Shown here piece after piece: positions 1-11,876 of a stretch of 64,000 bases of DNA. A program made the position numbers and the translations under genes. The DNA is taken from NCBI GenBank assembly GCA_022457155.1, contig JAJGOT010000029.1:1251501-1315500 (forward strand), given 5' to 3'. Within the stretch, counting starts at the first letter, position 1. Each line of letters begins with the position of its first letter. Origin of the DNA: Cladopsammia gracilis. Its lineage: Eukaryota > Cnidaria > Anthozoa > Scleractinia > Dendrophylliidae. The notes below the pieces were generated by a model. That model was given only the letters and a program-made list of their open reading frames with translations. It was not told the DNA's origin and ran no database searches.

Positions 1-3000
1 TTTCTCAGCCAATCCTGTGAGGCGTTTCGAGATGTGCATACCGCCTCGTTCTTATTTCATTTATTTATTTGTTCCTCTGCAACGTTTCGCCTAGGTTAGG
101 TTAACAGAAAACTCATTAGTTACAGGAAAAGTTTACAAGAGGATTGTAGAGCCAAAGTTCAACTAAGAACTAGCACAGTTCCAAATTATAAGATGTCTCA
201 CCAACTCTTGACCAATTGAACTGGTTGCACAAACACGCCTCTGATTGCTTTTTCAATCAGATCGAAAAGAAAACTGTCGCAATTGGCAATTCGATCAGTG
301 GAAATCTCTGTATGGTAAGAGAACTTACTAAAATAACTGTTCTCTAATGGGGATTTATAACGTTCTTCTGTCCAAATATAATTTTCCTTACTTGCATTAC
401 TGACATACAATCACGCAGTTCAACGCACGGCAAGAGAGAGCCATAATTGACTCTCTGAAAGGGGAGGGGAAATCTTCTCACCCTTTCACCTACCAAATTT
501 ATTCCAGATGCCCCTCTCGCATACATGCGACAAAAATTTGGAAGTCTCTCTTATACCTCAAATACAAGCCAACGACACAAGGTTGTTCCTTCAGGGTCAC
601 ATTATAAGCGCCGTGAAACAGGAAAATGAAAGAACTGTATCGACTCAATAATTTTCCGGCGACAAGCGTTACTGACCTTTGCGTGTAATTTCTGCCCAGT
701 TTTTGCTACCCTTTCTAATACTTAAATTTCATTGCTACATCCTCTTTCAATACTCAGTACCCTCCCCGCCCCTTGGACTACCGTGAGTTTTGCGGCATGG
801 CTCTCATGCAGGCCTTTATGTCTGTATTGAAATGCAAATAAGAAAAGTAAATCAGATACCGTGAACGATCTATTGCGTCACATTGGATCAAATACAAACA
901 GTGATAAGCAACAGACTGCAAGGACCGATCAAACAATGTGAAAAGGCATTCTCTCGAAATGGCACTACGGTCGGCCAAATCTGACATGATCAGCGCTCAA
1001 AACTAGAAAGCAGACACAGACAGCTGTTTCGGGCTGTTTGGCCCTCATCAGGTGTGCCGTAGCTAGAGCACAATGGGACTCGGTACCACTGAACCTATCC
1101 TCGTATAGAATAAACTGGTTATGAAACTCAGTCAGTCCTTTGTTATATGTTATATGTTCTTGTTCTCCATTTCTTTTGTTCGTTTGCCTTGACCGTGCAC
1201 AAAACACAAAAGGTATTGAAATGCATATGAGCAACTGACCAGTTGAAACATTTGGGCTCACACGTAAAACAAAACAATGTACACGGTCACGGTTCGTTCA
1301 ACATAAAACAAAGCAGCTATGTACACTCCTTTTGAAATTTGTTGAGCTTCATAACCAGTTTGTTCTATAAACTATGGTTCAATAAAACAGAACTTGGTCG
1401 CTTACGGTTCAACACTGTATTTGGTTCTATTTGGTGATATAACATGGAAATAACGTACGCACAACTTTGTTATTTCGGCGTCCATTCGAGTTTTGAAAAA
1501 AGTGAGAACGAAAAACATGACCGAAAAACGTGCATGCAGTAAATTTAATGCTGATAAATGAAGCACAAATTCTTATGATTTTCATGAAAAGAGACTACTA
1601 ATTAATTCAGTTGCCACTTCCAACTTTCATTTTGTTCTTGGAAAATAAATTTATTGCAATTTGAATGGTGTAAATTTTGTATGTGGAATCAGCTTGCAAG
1701 CCTAGAGATTTTGGACCCCTCCGAGGTTTTCTGCTGTCGGATTAAACGGGCTGATGCAGCTAGATCCCTTTATCGTTGCTTTTAATTAAATGGAGTCCAA
1801 GGAAGCTCGACCCGTTTATTGTTGTGCTCCTGTTTTCCAAGTTTTTGATAGATCTGTTATTTCTCGTGCCCAGCTACCTCGGAAGAAGCGTTGCTCTATC
1901 AATGGTATATGTTCTTTTGAAAGCGAAATTATTGTTTTGCTCGAGACTGGTCTTGCCAAGGGTTTTAACATAATCTAAAATGAAGATATTCTGCAAGGCT
2001 GGAGATTACGTAAAGTAATATATACAATTACTGATTAACAGCCTGTCACAGGTTTACTAGTTTAAAAATACTTTATAAACTGAATCTCCCGGCACAAATA
2101 TAAACGGCGGAGATAGAAGCTTATTTCAATGTCTTTTGTTGATTACCTGGAACAAAGCCGCTGGATAGCTCACTCAGAAAAAATCTACCAATGTAGTTAG
2201 ATTTTCTTTTCTCTGCCCCTCTGCCATTGAAAACTGGCCGTAAGCAGCCAAATGGCATACTCGATAATTTTTAAACTCCAGTGCAGGGCAAGAAATGTGC
2301 AGAGATTTGGACAAATAAATGGCAAGTTTTGTAAAAACTGAGTTAACCATCTGGTGTCTGTAAATTAGGGTACAAGTTAATTTCGAATGAAATTTTAAGA
2401 GGTTTAAAGAAGGGATGGAAGAAAGAAAATGATTTTTTGGAACACCAAGAGACAGTTGATATACCCACGCAAGAGCACCATAGGTTGCTCATGGACTAAC
2501 TTGGTTTCCGTCTATTAATTATTAACTGCAATCTTAAATCTTCACTAAATCTTTCAAATCTTCGATATTTATTTCTTTAATTTTACAAAACCTTTGAGAA
2601 AAATTATTTCCTCCCAAACATACCCTACCAAAAAACGCCCAAAAATTTACAAAACACCCCAAAACAAAGATTCATGAGAAGAGCAGAGAATTTTTGGATT
2701 GCTTGAAATGTGAACGAGATAACGCCATTAAAGCCATGATTTCTTTTTCACCGCGGAGATCAGAAAAGGCAACTGTCAGAATTGGCAATATGTAATAATA
2801 TTTGGGTAAAAGAACTTATTAGACTGATAATAATAGGAGTTCTTGTGTGGGGCGTTTTATACTGTATCTATATTCTTATTTGCATTAGAATGCAGTTGGA
2901 CACAAAACATCGAGGGACAAGCTGTGAAAGCTATAAACCACGTGGTGTTTTATGGTGCACTCCTTTAAAGGTTTGTAAGTGGCAAACAATTTTAAAACGA

Positions 3001-3208
3001 GATCGAACGGCTGGAAACTTGTTTTCTTTCACTAGACCAACACGACACATTATGCTTTCTATTTTAAAACTCATTAAATCCTAGATTGCGCATGAAAACT
3101 CACAAATGCAGAACATAAATAAAGTCGCGCTTGCTGACAAAATCCAACGAGGAATGATTAAAGCACGCGCTCACTTTGAAGTTTTTTTGAATGTCGTGGC
3201 ACACATTT
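1..3208. other. Intergenic, no supported gene
   Basis: I see no coding region here. The short open frames lack recognisable domains, and their AT-rich composition matches the surroundings. The only structured item is a hammerhead-like motif at 1013-1058. The frame at 2782-3084 encodes a hydrophobic stretch but nothing I recognise. A roughly 33-bp segment near 262-295 weakly resembles one near 2758-2790, possibly a trace of an old duplication upstream of the receptor gene. Confidence 0.6.
1013..1058 (-). ncRNA. Hammerhead-ribozyme-like motif (type I, short stem III)
   Basis: Read on the minus strand, the segment has CTGATGA, then a GGGC/GCCC stem II closed by a CAAACA loop, then GAAAC. A self-complementary ACAGCTGT follows as a very short stem III, then C at the expected cleavage position. 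GGCACA upstream can pair with TGTGTC downstream to form stem I if one extra C next to the core is bulged. Very short stem III hammerheads are known from Penelope-like elements and retrozymes, including in cnidarians. The extra C means it may be inactive. No associated ORF is visible. Confidence 0.45.
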
Positions 3209-3210
3209 TT

Positions 3211-3250
3211 AAATCACACTGAAGAAGGGCTCAGCCCGAAACGTTTGTGT
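3211..3250 (+). ncRNA. Hammerhead-ribozyme-like motif, PLE type
   Basis: The core CTGAAGA (3219-3225) is followed by a GGGC/GCCC stem II with a three-base TCA loop. GAAACGTT (3238-3245) follows, the minimal stem III form typical of hammerheads in Penelope-like elements. CACA just before the core pairs perfectly with TGTG at 3246-3249 to form stem I. One extra A sits between core and stem II. It lies 120 bp upstream of the receptor gene and probably marks the end of a degraded retroelement rather than part of that gene. Confidence 0.5.
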
Positions 3251-3368
3251 TATAAATGACATTGACACTTTTTAAAAGAATTAAACCTTTTTACTTTAGG
3301 ATTTAACCAGAGTGTCAAGCATCACTGAAAAACATTTTTGTTTTCTCCGTTTTGCTTATGATTAAAAC

Positions 3369-4340
3369 ATGAACGCGACGATCAATGGATCAAGCTGTAC
3401 CAGTCCGTTTGATCCGACAAAAGAAAGAGTTGGAAGAAGCTTTGCTTTGTGTCTGATTACTGTTGTTTCGCTGGTCGGAAATTTCTTCATTGGGCTCATT
3501 GTCCATAGAACAAAAACCATGAGAAAACCGATAAATTATTTTATTGTGAACATGGCCATATCGGACCTTGTGTTTTCAACAGTTGGGTTTCTATTCGATA
3601 TAACAGAATTGTACTGGGACGTATGGGCGTTAGATGGTACTCTTGGCCAGGCCCGGTGTAAGTTGTCCACATTTTTATATATGTCCGGTTGTGTTTCGAT
3701 TCAGAGCCTAGTTCTAATAGCAGTGGATCGATTTGGAGCCGTGGTTTTTCCTCTCCGTTCTCCACTTATCCGTTCTAAACAGTGCCCTTACTTCATTGTT
3801 GCCTCGTGGATGGTTGCAGTGGCTTTATTCTCGCCAATGTTTTTCGTCGTCAAAACTGTTGAAAACTCAGGAGAACTAGCGTGTCTATGGCGGTCAAACA
3901 ACATTTTTGAAGAGTCGTCGCAAGCTGTAAAATATATTGTAGCACTGAATGTTTTATTTTTTTATATATCCATCGCCTTGTTGATCATACTATACTCTAT
4001 CATTCTTTACAAGCTCAAGTCACAGAAGATTCCAGGCGAGCAATCGATGAACGCCAAGGAACAACGCAGGAAAAGAAACAGCAACGTGCTAAAGATGGCC
4101 ATTGCTATCGTGCTAGCCTTTCTTATCTGCTGGATGCCTTACAGTGTCACAACCTTGCTGCGTCACTCTAAATGGAACACTAGATTGGACTGTAGCTTTT
4201 TACTCCAACGATATCTGATTACCATTATTATGACTCGTGCAAATTGTGCTATAAATCCTTTGATCTGTTTCATTTTCAGTGGTAATTTTCGTCAAGGTCT
4301 TAAGGGACTTTTTAATTGTATTGGGGCAATACAGGACTAA
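3369..4340 (+). CDS. Rhodopsin-class (class A) G-protein-coupled receptor, peptide-receptor-like
   Basis: An intact intronless reading frame of 323 residues encodes a seven-transmembrane receptor expected at the plasma membrane. TM1 carries Gly-Asn (37-38). TM2 carries NMAISDL (61-67) with the conserved Asp at 66. Cys97 before TM3 can pair with Cys172 in extracellular loop 2. The DRY motif is DRF (120-122). TM6 has CWMPY (254-258). TM7 has NPLIC (296-300) in place of NPxxY, so the usual Tyr is missing. Two N-glycosylation sequons (Asn2, Asn6) lie in the short N-terminus. Loop 3 is basic (230-238). The overall pattern is that of peptide-type class A receptors such as the neuropeptide receptor-like families expanded in cnidarians; the ligand cannot be deduced. 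The start is the only Met before TM1 and is preceded by AAAAC, a good animal context. A poly(A) signal follows 42 bp after the stop. Confidence 0.88.
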   Translation: MNATINGSSCTSPFDPTKERVGRSFALCLITVVSLVGNFFIGLIVHRTKTMRKPINYFIVNMAISDLVFSTVGFLFDITELYWDVWALDGTLGQARCKLSTFLYMSGCVSIQSLVLIAVDRFGAVVFPLRSPLIRSKQCPYFIVASWMVAVALFSPMFFVVKTVENSGELACLWRSNNIFEESSQAVKYIVALNVLFFYISIALLIILYSIILYKLKSQKIPGEQSMNAKEQRRKRNSNVLKMAIAIVLAFLICWMPYSVTTLLRHSKWNTRLDCSFLLQRYLITIIMTRANCAINPLICFIFSGNFRQGLKGLFNCIGAIQD

Positions 4341-4381
4341 TCTTAACATACGTACACATTTCACAAGTCCCTTCGGTATAA

Positions 4382-4387
4382 AATAAA
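4382..4387 (+). promoter_or_regulatory. Candidate poly(A) signal AATAAA for the GPCR
   Basis: A canonical AATAAA hexamer begins 42 bp after the receptor stop codon on the same strand. It would give a short 3' UTR. The hexamer is common in AT-rich DNA, so position is the main support. Confidence 0.5.
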
Positions 4388-5439
4388 CCAGCTACTAGTT
4401 AGACCAATTCACGCATCCCATTCATTGCACACGTTTCATCATCAAATAAGTGAAAGTTCTGTGAAAATTCGAGAAAAAATAATCGGTCAAATAATCAGTC
4501 TCTCTAAAGAATGTATGATACTTCTGTACATAAACGAAACTGAAAAGTATCCCTTACTTACGTATCCCCGTAAAACTTTGAAAAAATTCCACTCGTCTTA
4601 AATTGAGGAGATCAAATACAACTGTAGCTTCTTTAAAAGCTTTTAAAGAAAGGCACTTTTGTAAAGGAACGAGTTAAAAAGGAGTAAACACGATTGTAGT
4701 GTTAATACAAAACAGAATTGTGAAGTATTGATGCTGGTTTTACAAGTCAGTCAAAAAATGCTATGTAATGACGGATTTGTAACTGAACAGTTCGTGTAAA
4801 TGGATACGGTCTTCACTTAGCTAGTTCAGACAGATCATTGCATTGGGAAACATTTTTAACAAAGTATATTTACGTCGTGTACTTTGGACGCTGATGTTTT
4901 GCTACAATTTGAATTTTGGGGGGCATAAGAATATACACAGAGATACCTGATTGAATTTGAAGTGTTAGAAAAAGTTGTTAGATTTTACTTTTCAAATATC
5001 TGCCCTTATTCCAATCGTTTGTCCTGCCTGCGACTGCAACATCCCCCATAAAAGCTTTTCGCCGCAATGTGGGAAGAATAACTGGGCGTGAAATACTCCA
5101 TCAAACTTGTATAAGGTCGAAAACAATCGAGGGATCATGAGACATTGTAACTCGATATGGTGAAGTCCACTTAGTATTTCAGTTTTCAGATTTCGTGACA
5201 GGCGATCAAGAAATCATATTTTCCATTCTGGGGAAATTTTCAGTTTTTTAATGGTTGTTTTGTCTTTTAGTTCATATTTTTTGCGTTCTTCACTGCGGCG
5301 ATTTTTTTCTTCCTACTTTAAGACAATGAAACAAGCTTAAAGAAAACACAAACTTCCAGTCGGGGCTGTTTACCTTAAATAAACTCTGGTTTTCACCAGC
5401 TATATAACCATAATAAAAAGGGATAGCTAAGAATTTTCG
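4388..5439. other. Intergenic, nothing recognised
   Basis: AT-rich sequence with no long frame and no repeat structure that I can see. Confidence 0.6.
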
Positions 5440-5985
5440 TTAAAGTGTATATGACAGTGATTTTTTTATTTACTTGATCGAATCTACATGATGTCCTGAT
5501 AGGAAAATGGAAACAAATTTTTCGATTTTCGTTCTCCCCGTTTTAGCCGTCTAAACACGTGAAATTTCACTCCCGGTGTGTTACAAAACCGCGCAAGAAG
5601 AAGGACTGGAAATAGTCCGCTGTGACGTCAATACGGGAATGCCAGTGTCGCGGTTTCTCTGTTCCTCCGTTTTTTGGTGCGTGTTGCTACAAACATAGAC
5701 AACACACCTTGATAGAACCATGTTTCTTCCCCAGGGCGCACCAAAAAATGTGAGGAACCAAGAAATCTCGACACCGGCATTCCCGTATTGACGTCACAGC
5801 GGACTATTTCCAGTCTTTCCTCTTGCGCGGTTTTGTAACACACCGGAAGTGAAATTTCACGTGTTTAGACGGCTAAAACGCGGAGAAGGAAAATCGATAT
5901 CGAAATTTTTTTTTCCATTTTCTTATCAGGACATCATGTAGATTCGATCAAGCAATTAAAAAAATCACTGTCATATACACTTTAA
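5440..5985. mobile_element. Long palindromic MITE-like element (about 546 bp)
   Basis: The two halves are inverted copies of each other. TAAAGTGTATATGACAGTGA at the left end is matched by its reverse complement at the right end. The arms run about 220 bp each with a few mismatches, around a centre near 5,665-5,745. The arms include a GTGACGTCAATACGGGAATG block and its complement. There is no internal gene. This is the structure of a foldback or MITE-like non-autonomous DNA element. No clear target duplication was found. Confidence 0.75.
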
Positions 5986-7712
5986 GTGAAAACGAACATT
6001 AACATAATCATAAGATTGATCATTATGCTTATGCATTAATTGCAATCCAGGCTTAACAAAATAAAACTGTATTCTTACAGCTCAATAGGGTTTTCCGATT
6101 TAGCGGAAATAACGCGGAAACGCAGGCGGAAACGGAAGGATTTTTTCCGGATATATAAGTGATACAATTAACCATTATATTATTACAATGAAATTCAATT
6201 CGTTCTATCGGTGTCGGCACATTCACTAAAGCGTGATGCTTGAAGTTATTTTTGGCGGTGAATTTGCCTGTAAAGACCTGTAAGCCCGGCGTAGCTTTTT
6301 GTCGACAGCCAGAGTTACCTTTTTGTAAACAAGGCCAAACACACGAGGATTGACCGGGCACTACTAAATTTACTGGTATTCTAAATTTCAAAAACGTACC
6401 GTTTTTGTTTTGCTTGATAGTTTGCACAGCTGTATGTTGACTTCATTTTAGACATTTTAGGCTGCAGGCAATTTTAAATTGTATCATGAATTTGTAGTAT
6501 TGTTTCCGTTCCCGGTTTCGCGGCTTAGGTATCTCAATACCTCTGAGGATACTGAAGAAGTCGTTGCAGTCAGAGCTTTGCAGGGATGCAGATTTCTATC
6601 ATATACTCGGTCGGCATTTCGAAAGTTTTTTGACTGTGGAAATAATAATTTTAATCTGGATAAGTTGTCGGTTTAGGAACTGATGCCTTGTTTTCTCCAG
6701 AGAGCGCTCCTAAGGTTTTATCTAACTGTGGTCTGGTACTTGACAATGTTCTCACGGGGCAAGATAATCAAGGTGGACGTAGAAAAAAGAACGTATGAAG
6801 GTTAAATCAACTCCGTCGGAGTCGAAAGGACAGTCGCATGAAAAAAAAATCGCCCACTCCAGAAACAATGAAAAATACCATAATAATAATCTTTTACGTG
6901 TAGGCTCAGCCTCACCGGGATGTGATTATTCAAGTCTCCTTTGTTAGAATGGCACAATGGTATTCAGAGTACATGTAGGAACGCTAGGAAGTAGCATTGT
7001 GTGTTCGTATACAAATGTGTACCGTAAATTCTGAAGATGAAAAGAGGAACCTGCGAAACAGAGCTATTCTAAAGACAACTCGCTTAGTAAGTGCGTTTTT
7101 ATATTTTATATTAGGGAATTGAGACGGCTGACTTTTTATTTGTTATAAAATTAATTTAAAGCTCACAGAAGCATTGCTAAGCGTATGCAAATTCAAACCG
7201 AGAGGTAACAATTCAAGCATTTCAGCTACAGCCAGTAAAAAAAAAACGAAACAAATGACTATAAACAGGTCGGGGCTCAAAATTCCAGCCTTAATTTAAT
7301 TTGTGATTTTAGTCTAGTGTTTTATATTCAAACTCGAGCAAAGGAAAACGACAAAACTGAACCATAAGATTAAACTAAACCGTAACATATGTTTGTTTTC
7401 CTCAGTTTTCTTTGTTTTGTTTTTTTTGTTTTTTTTTTTTTTTATCAAAGTCTGCGAAATAAACGTAATCGTCTATCGGCCAAAAGTGTTGCCAGCTGGA
7501 TCGCTAGTAAAATGCAATTTAAAAAGTAAAAGTAGTAAAAGTGAATTAAAGAAGAGGTACTGTAAACGCATACTAGTGACCGTAAATGTCATTTGTTTGT
7601 GGTTTTCGATCAAACGTCTATTGTTTTATTGTACACAGCTCATTAGAATATAACGCGGCTCATTAGCATATAAAACACAGGTTATACGAATTCACTCTAT
7701 TAAACAACTTAA
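5986..7712. other. Intergenic, nothing recognised
   Basis: No supported gene. A T-run near 7415-7443 and an A-run near 6841 are simple low-complexity tracts. Short frames at 6053-6427 (-) and 7393-7653 (+) have no recognisable domains. Confidence 0.55.
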
Positions 7713-8000
7713 AAGTTCCGGTATAAAAGGCTTAGCTCCTCCCCCATTTCACACCTTTTGGGCGTGAAATGCAAATTAAGGGGTCTTTCAGTGGTTAACT
7801 TGCGTGCCCTTTAAATACAATTTGTTTCAAAAATCTAATTAAACTAAGATTTTACCTAAGCAAAAACAGAAATAGAAGTTCCGAATTGTGTAAGCAATGG
7901 TCTTAGTAATGGTCCGTGTTTTTTTCAGTTAATGCTTCAGTGGAAGATTGACGACTGGAGGTGAGAATGGCTAGGCCAGGCTCCTTTTATACCGGAACTT
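7713..8000. mobile_element. MITE with perfect 18-bp terminal inverted repeats
   Basis: AAGTTCCGGTATAAAAGG at 7713 is matched exactly by its reverse complement ending at 8000, giving a 288-bp element with no coding potential. The repeats also carry a GTATAAAAG motif. No unambiguous target duplication is seen. Confidence 0.7.
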
Positions 8001-9479
8001 CGTGTTTAACATATCCTTTGTTAGAAGGGCGTTAAGGGGGACCAGCAGCCTACTTCCAACACTCAACGAAAAAGTTCAATCAATCAATCTCTCATCTGTG
8101 ATTAACTCTTCTCTTTACTTTTCTACTGAACTTTACAGAACAGCCTTATTCACAAATCTTACCAGAATGTTTCTCACGTAGCTTTTATCTGGGCTGAGAC
8201 TTAGCCTTCAATCAATGTCAAAACCATATCAAATTGTAACGTAGGCTAACGTAAGCCTTAATATGATTGTCTAAGGAAAATCATTAACATATATTCCTTC
8301 GATAAGTTTGTCAGTGTCAAAGCTGACTTTTCCACCAATTTTCACTAACATTTCTCAAACTCATTAATTATTCATGCACTCATGACCCAATCAGATTGCT
8401 TCAATTCGGTCAGGTGCATGGATCTTGATACCCAATGAACATACAGATCAAGACACATCCGATGTTAGTTCAAAAACTGATCAAGACACTGATCAAGAAA
8501 CTTGAATTTTAATTAGTTCACATCAGTACAGTGCTACACAATCATTCCTTCTTACATATCATTAACGGGAATGTGTAAACAAGTAATACCATATTACACT
8601 GAGCGACCTTGGACGATCTTTGGTTGACCATAGATCCTTTGTTATCTAACACCACGTTTTATCGTATTTGTGATGTGTGAACAGGATCCAAAAGGTAATT
8701 AAACAGTCCCGATGTAATGTCCGAAAAAGTCATCCAAATCGATATAGTTTTACGGAAAAAATAAGACAGTTGAATCAGAACAAGTTACTCTAAATAAATT
8801 ACTATTTCCAGGTAGCGCGCTTAATAAAACTTGACTTGAGTTTTATTTAATTATCTTGACTGGACACCTATTAGAACATAAGGCCAATAGATGTATAAAT
8901 AATTCTGTGATCATAAATATTTATACTAACAAGGTGTTGCTCAGTGAAATATGGATAAGCTAAAATTTATATGAAATAAAATACTGGTATGATTTCGGAA
9001 AGAAATGAAGGCTTTTACCCTAAAAATTAGTAAAATATAAGAATGGACATTTTCCAGGAGGGATTGTCACGATGTCAACCTGAAGTAGGAGTCCGATAAT
9101 AAACCAATTGACCTTGAGGTAAATATCATCATTACAAAACAGGAAGAACCAATTTAAGTTTATCTATTTAGTGAATTAATTTCTCTTTGAAGTACCGAGT
9201 GATAATTATCGCAAAGCCTCTGCTCTGTACCAACATAATACCAGAGAAAATATCATTTGATCACTACGAAAGAACATCCACAAGGTATAAGTTAAGAGCG
9301 AGTTAACAACATTTTTAAATACCCAAGATTATATAATTACTATTGCATATATTTTTAACAACAAAAACAAGTTTCCCTTAATTTTTAAGCTTAGTATAAA
9401 TATGCATATGTGACGTTTCATTGCTTGCATTTTTATTGTTTTACACCTTTCAATGAATGGAATCTGAACTTTACAAAAC
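8001..9479. other. Intergenic, nothing recognised
   Basis: AT-rich non-coding DNA. I see no gene, inverted repeat or tandem repeat of note. Confidence 0.55.
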
Positions 9480-9984
9480 AATAACCACAACGATCCCTGT
9501 TCAAGGGAAAGTTTCTTCGATATAAAACAAGCCGTTTCCACCCTTGTCACTGCTTCACGACTCCCTGAATCAAAACAACGCTGAGAAGTATATATGGGGC
9601 GCTTGATTTAACCGCGAGTGAAATACAAGATGGTGGCTACTCAAACAGTAAAATGGTGGCAAATTATGCCGTTACTTTCCATTAGCAAGTTACATTGCTC
9701 GTACGAGGCTTCAGAGTCGAAGATATTACAATATTATTTCGCATCGGCCACATATTTCTCACCAAAAAATTCGGAGTGTCTACAGAAATGTCACTGCCGT
9801 TAATTACTAAGCACGGCCTAGCAGAGAAAAAAGTTATCGTCGAGGGCTTATTAAGCACGTCTAATGCAAACCGCTCAATGGAGTTTGATGAAAACGGTCG
9901 CCTAGCAGTGAAAACAGTGGTTGTGACGCATGCAGCAGAAAAACATATCTTCTGAAATAATCCCAATATTTTAAACATTTAACA
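9480..9984. repeat. Diverged copy of the zinc-finger 3' flank
   Basis: The block CGTCTAATGCAAACCGCTCA near 9,858 also occurs near 23,800, 40,468 and 47,629, and the surrounding few hundred bases align in all four. In the other units this flank runs straight into the end of the zinc-finger gene. Here it is separated from ZNF-A by a 2.4-kb composite insertion. Open frames on both strands here are not conserved in the paralogous copies. Confidence 0.7.
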
Positions 9985-10052
9985 ACAAGAGGCTACTATT
10001 GTAGCCTACACTCATGCGCTTGCGTAAGAAAGTTTTATGGTTTATTTTGAAC

Positions 10053-11253
10053 GGTTAACACTCGTTAACATCCCTCAAACGGACCTTTCCTTTTCACTTT
10101 AAGTTACATGAAGTAAAACCTATTTCACACTTACAGTAAAATTAGAAAAAACGGTCAGTAAAGTGTATGCCTCGAACCCGAGTCGTTTGCTTCATAACTA
10201 ATATCCTTATCCACTGTACCAACGTGGATTAGCTGCCGGAAAATGTAATTTTTAACATATTTATAGAGTTGCCCATAACAATAAATGAAAGCTAACCGTT
10301 TTCAAATCAGTGCTTAACCCTAAACACTGTAGATCAATGCTAAACCCCAAAACGCTTTGCCGGATCTCTGTTCGATCAGTTCTCTGCCCAATAAAATGGG
10401 GTTCTGTTCTCGTGTACGTCAGTACTACGGTATAACGACTAGTGTATCCAAAAGATAGTAATTGCTGCGGTAAATTTGTTGTAACAATGCTGTTTTATCG
10501 TCTCGCTGGTATTACAGAATTTTCTCTTTCGTTTTTTGAGGGGAAGCAAAGCAAATGTAACCGGGATGAATTGACGAAAATTCCAGCTCATAAGACTAAT
10601 TTTGTTTTGTAATTCACGCATCAATGTCTGTGAATGTGTCTGCAATGTCTGTAGAATATTGTTGAGTAAAGGACGCGTTCACCGCGAGGAAGGTGTGAAA
10701 ATTTAGGTTAATTACTGTGTGTTCGCGTCTCCCAAGCTCAGCTCAGGTTTCGCGTCCCCAAGCGCTCAGCTCAGCTCAGTCTCATCGAACCCTGTCGGAG
10801 TGATTTCAAAATAAATTTGTCTTTTATTCCGTACAACCTTCGAAAATCTTTGCCATTCAACGGTCCTATCACCATGCCTCGCAGTCCCCGCTCAACTCGT
10901 AGTAGTCTTCGACACTTCAGTTCCGATTTCGACTCGGACATGTTGGACCAAAAAATACTGTATATTTACAAATCTCGCAGCCGACACTGAGCTTGAAGCA
11001 GCAAGCGAGGCTATTGTTCGTGGCGCAGTGCATTCTGGCCCAAAATGTGTTCGTGGCGCAGTGAATTCTGGTAAAAAGCGATCAAATCGAGATTTTTCCT
11101 AGCTTATATTTTTTTCTCATATATTTCTCTTAAATCCTGATAATGTTGCTGCTCACTCGCTACGCTCGTTCCGCAGCAATAAAAAATACTACGTTGTGTA
11201 AAACCTCATAAGGTGTCCAAGGTCCGTTTGAGAGATGTTAACGAATGTTAACC
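10053..11253. mobile_element. Mutator-like DNA element, 9-bp target duplication
   Basis: Terminal inverted repeats of about 35 bp begin GGTTAACACTCGTTAACATC at the left and differ at only a few positions at the right. The element is flanked on both sides by exactly ATTTTGAAC (10,044-10,052 and 11,254-11,262). A 9-bp duplication is the hallmark of Mutator-like elements. No transposase is visible, so it is non-autonomous. Inside are a tRNA-like segment (10,166-10,230, -) and, at 10,874-10,990, a short frame starting MPRSPRSTRSS that resembles a retroelement gag start but soon stops. Confidence 0.78.
10166..10230 (-). repeat. tRNA-like (SINE head) sequence
   Basis: On the minus strand TTGGTACAGTGGATAAGG resembles a polymerase III box A, and GGGTTCGAGGC about 35 bp later resembles box B. 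No full cloverleaf with paired acceptor stem is evident, so a tRNA-derived SINE fragment is more likely than a functional tRNA gene. Confidence 0.4.
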
Positions 11254-11876
11254 ATTTTGAACTGGTCACGTACCCCTTCCCCCCTCAACGAATTTTGCGT
11301 GACATACTAAAGAACACGCTAAAACACGTTTTCTGTACTCGCTTTGAATATTTAATTTATTGATTCCCGATCAAATACACACTCGTCTTTTATTTCCCAA
11401 ACCGTGACTTACTTCCGTTACATTTGAAAAGACTACTTTTAAAAGCAATGAAATCAGCAAACGACCGGGCTATTTTTTCAATTTTAGCGAATCTCAATAA
11501 CAGAATTACGCGATCGTGCACAAAAACTTTTACTCGGTAAGTATGACTAATTTTCGAATAAAATACACCAGTTGTATCGAAAATTGCCCTAGAAACTGAT
11601 TTGGAAATGAAAATTGCAAAATATACACAGACATCTTTGCGTATTTAATAGGCGACGCGTGTGAAGTTAGATATTTTGTTTACATAATATCAGATGTCAT
11701 TGCGATTGAATTTTAGCATGTTTTATAAATATTTCTCCAAAACTAACCAGAACACAAAGAAAACGTGAATCACAAATTGATAACATAAATTTTTACGAAA
11801 AATTGTAATTTCTTTTACGGTAAGTCCCTCGTCTGTATGAAAATTCTTTAAAACTCTGCTTCTTCGGTTTTGATCG

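Noticed and set aside
2782..3084. 100-codon frame with a hydrophobic segment upstream of the receptor
   Set aside because: No family resemblance, biased AT-rich composition, and no good start context. A possible membrane segment alone is not enough.
9682..9978. Overlapping frames on both strands (86-98 codons)
   Set aside because: They lie in a zinc-finger 3' flank whose paralogous copies at 23,600, 40,340 and 47,480 have stops and indels in both frames.
10874..10990. Short gag-like frame starting MPRSPRSTRSS as a gene
   Set aside because: It stops within about 40 codons, lies inside a non-autonomous Mutator-like element, and has no protease or reverse-transcriptase sequence near it.
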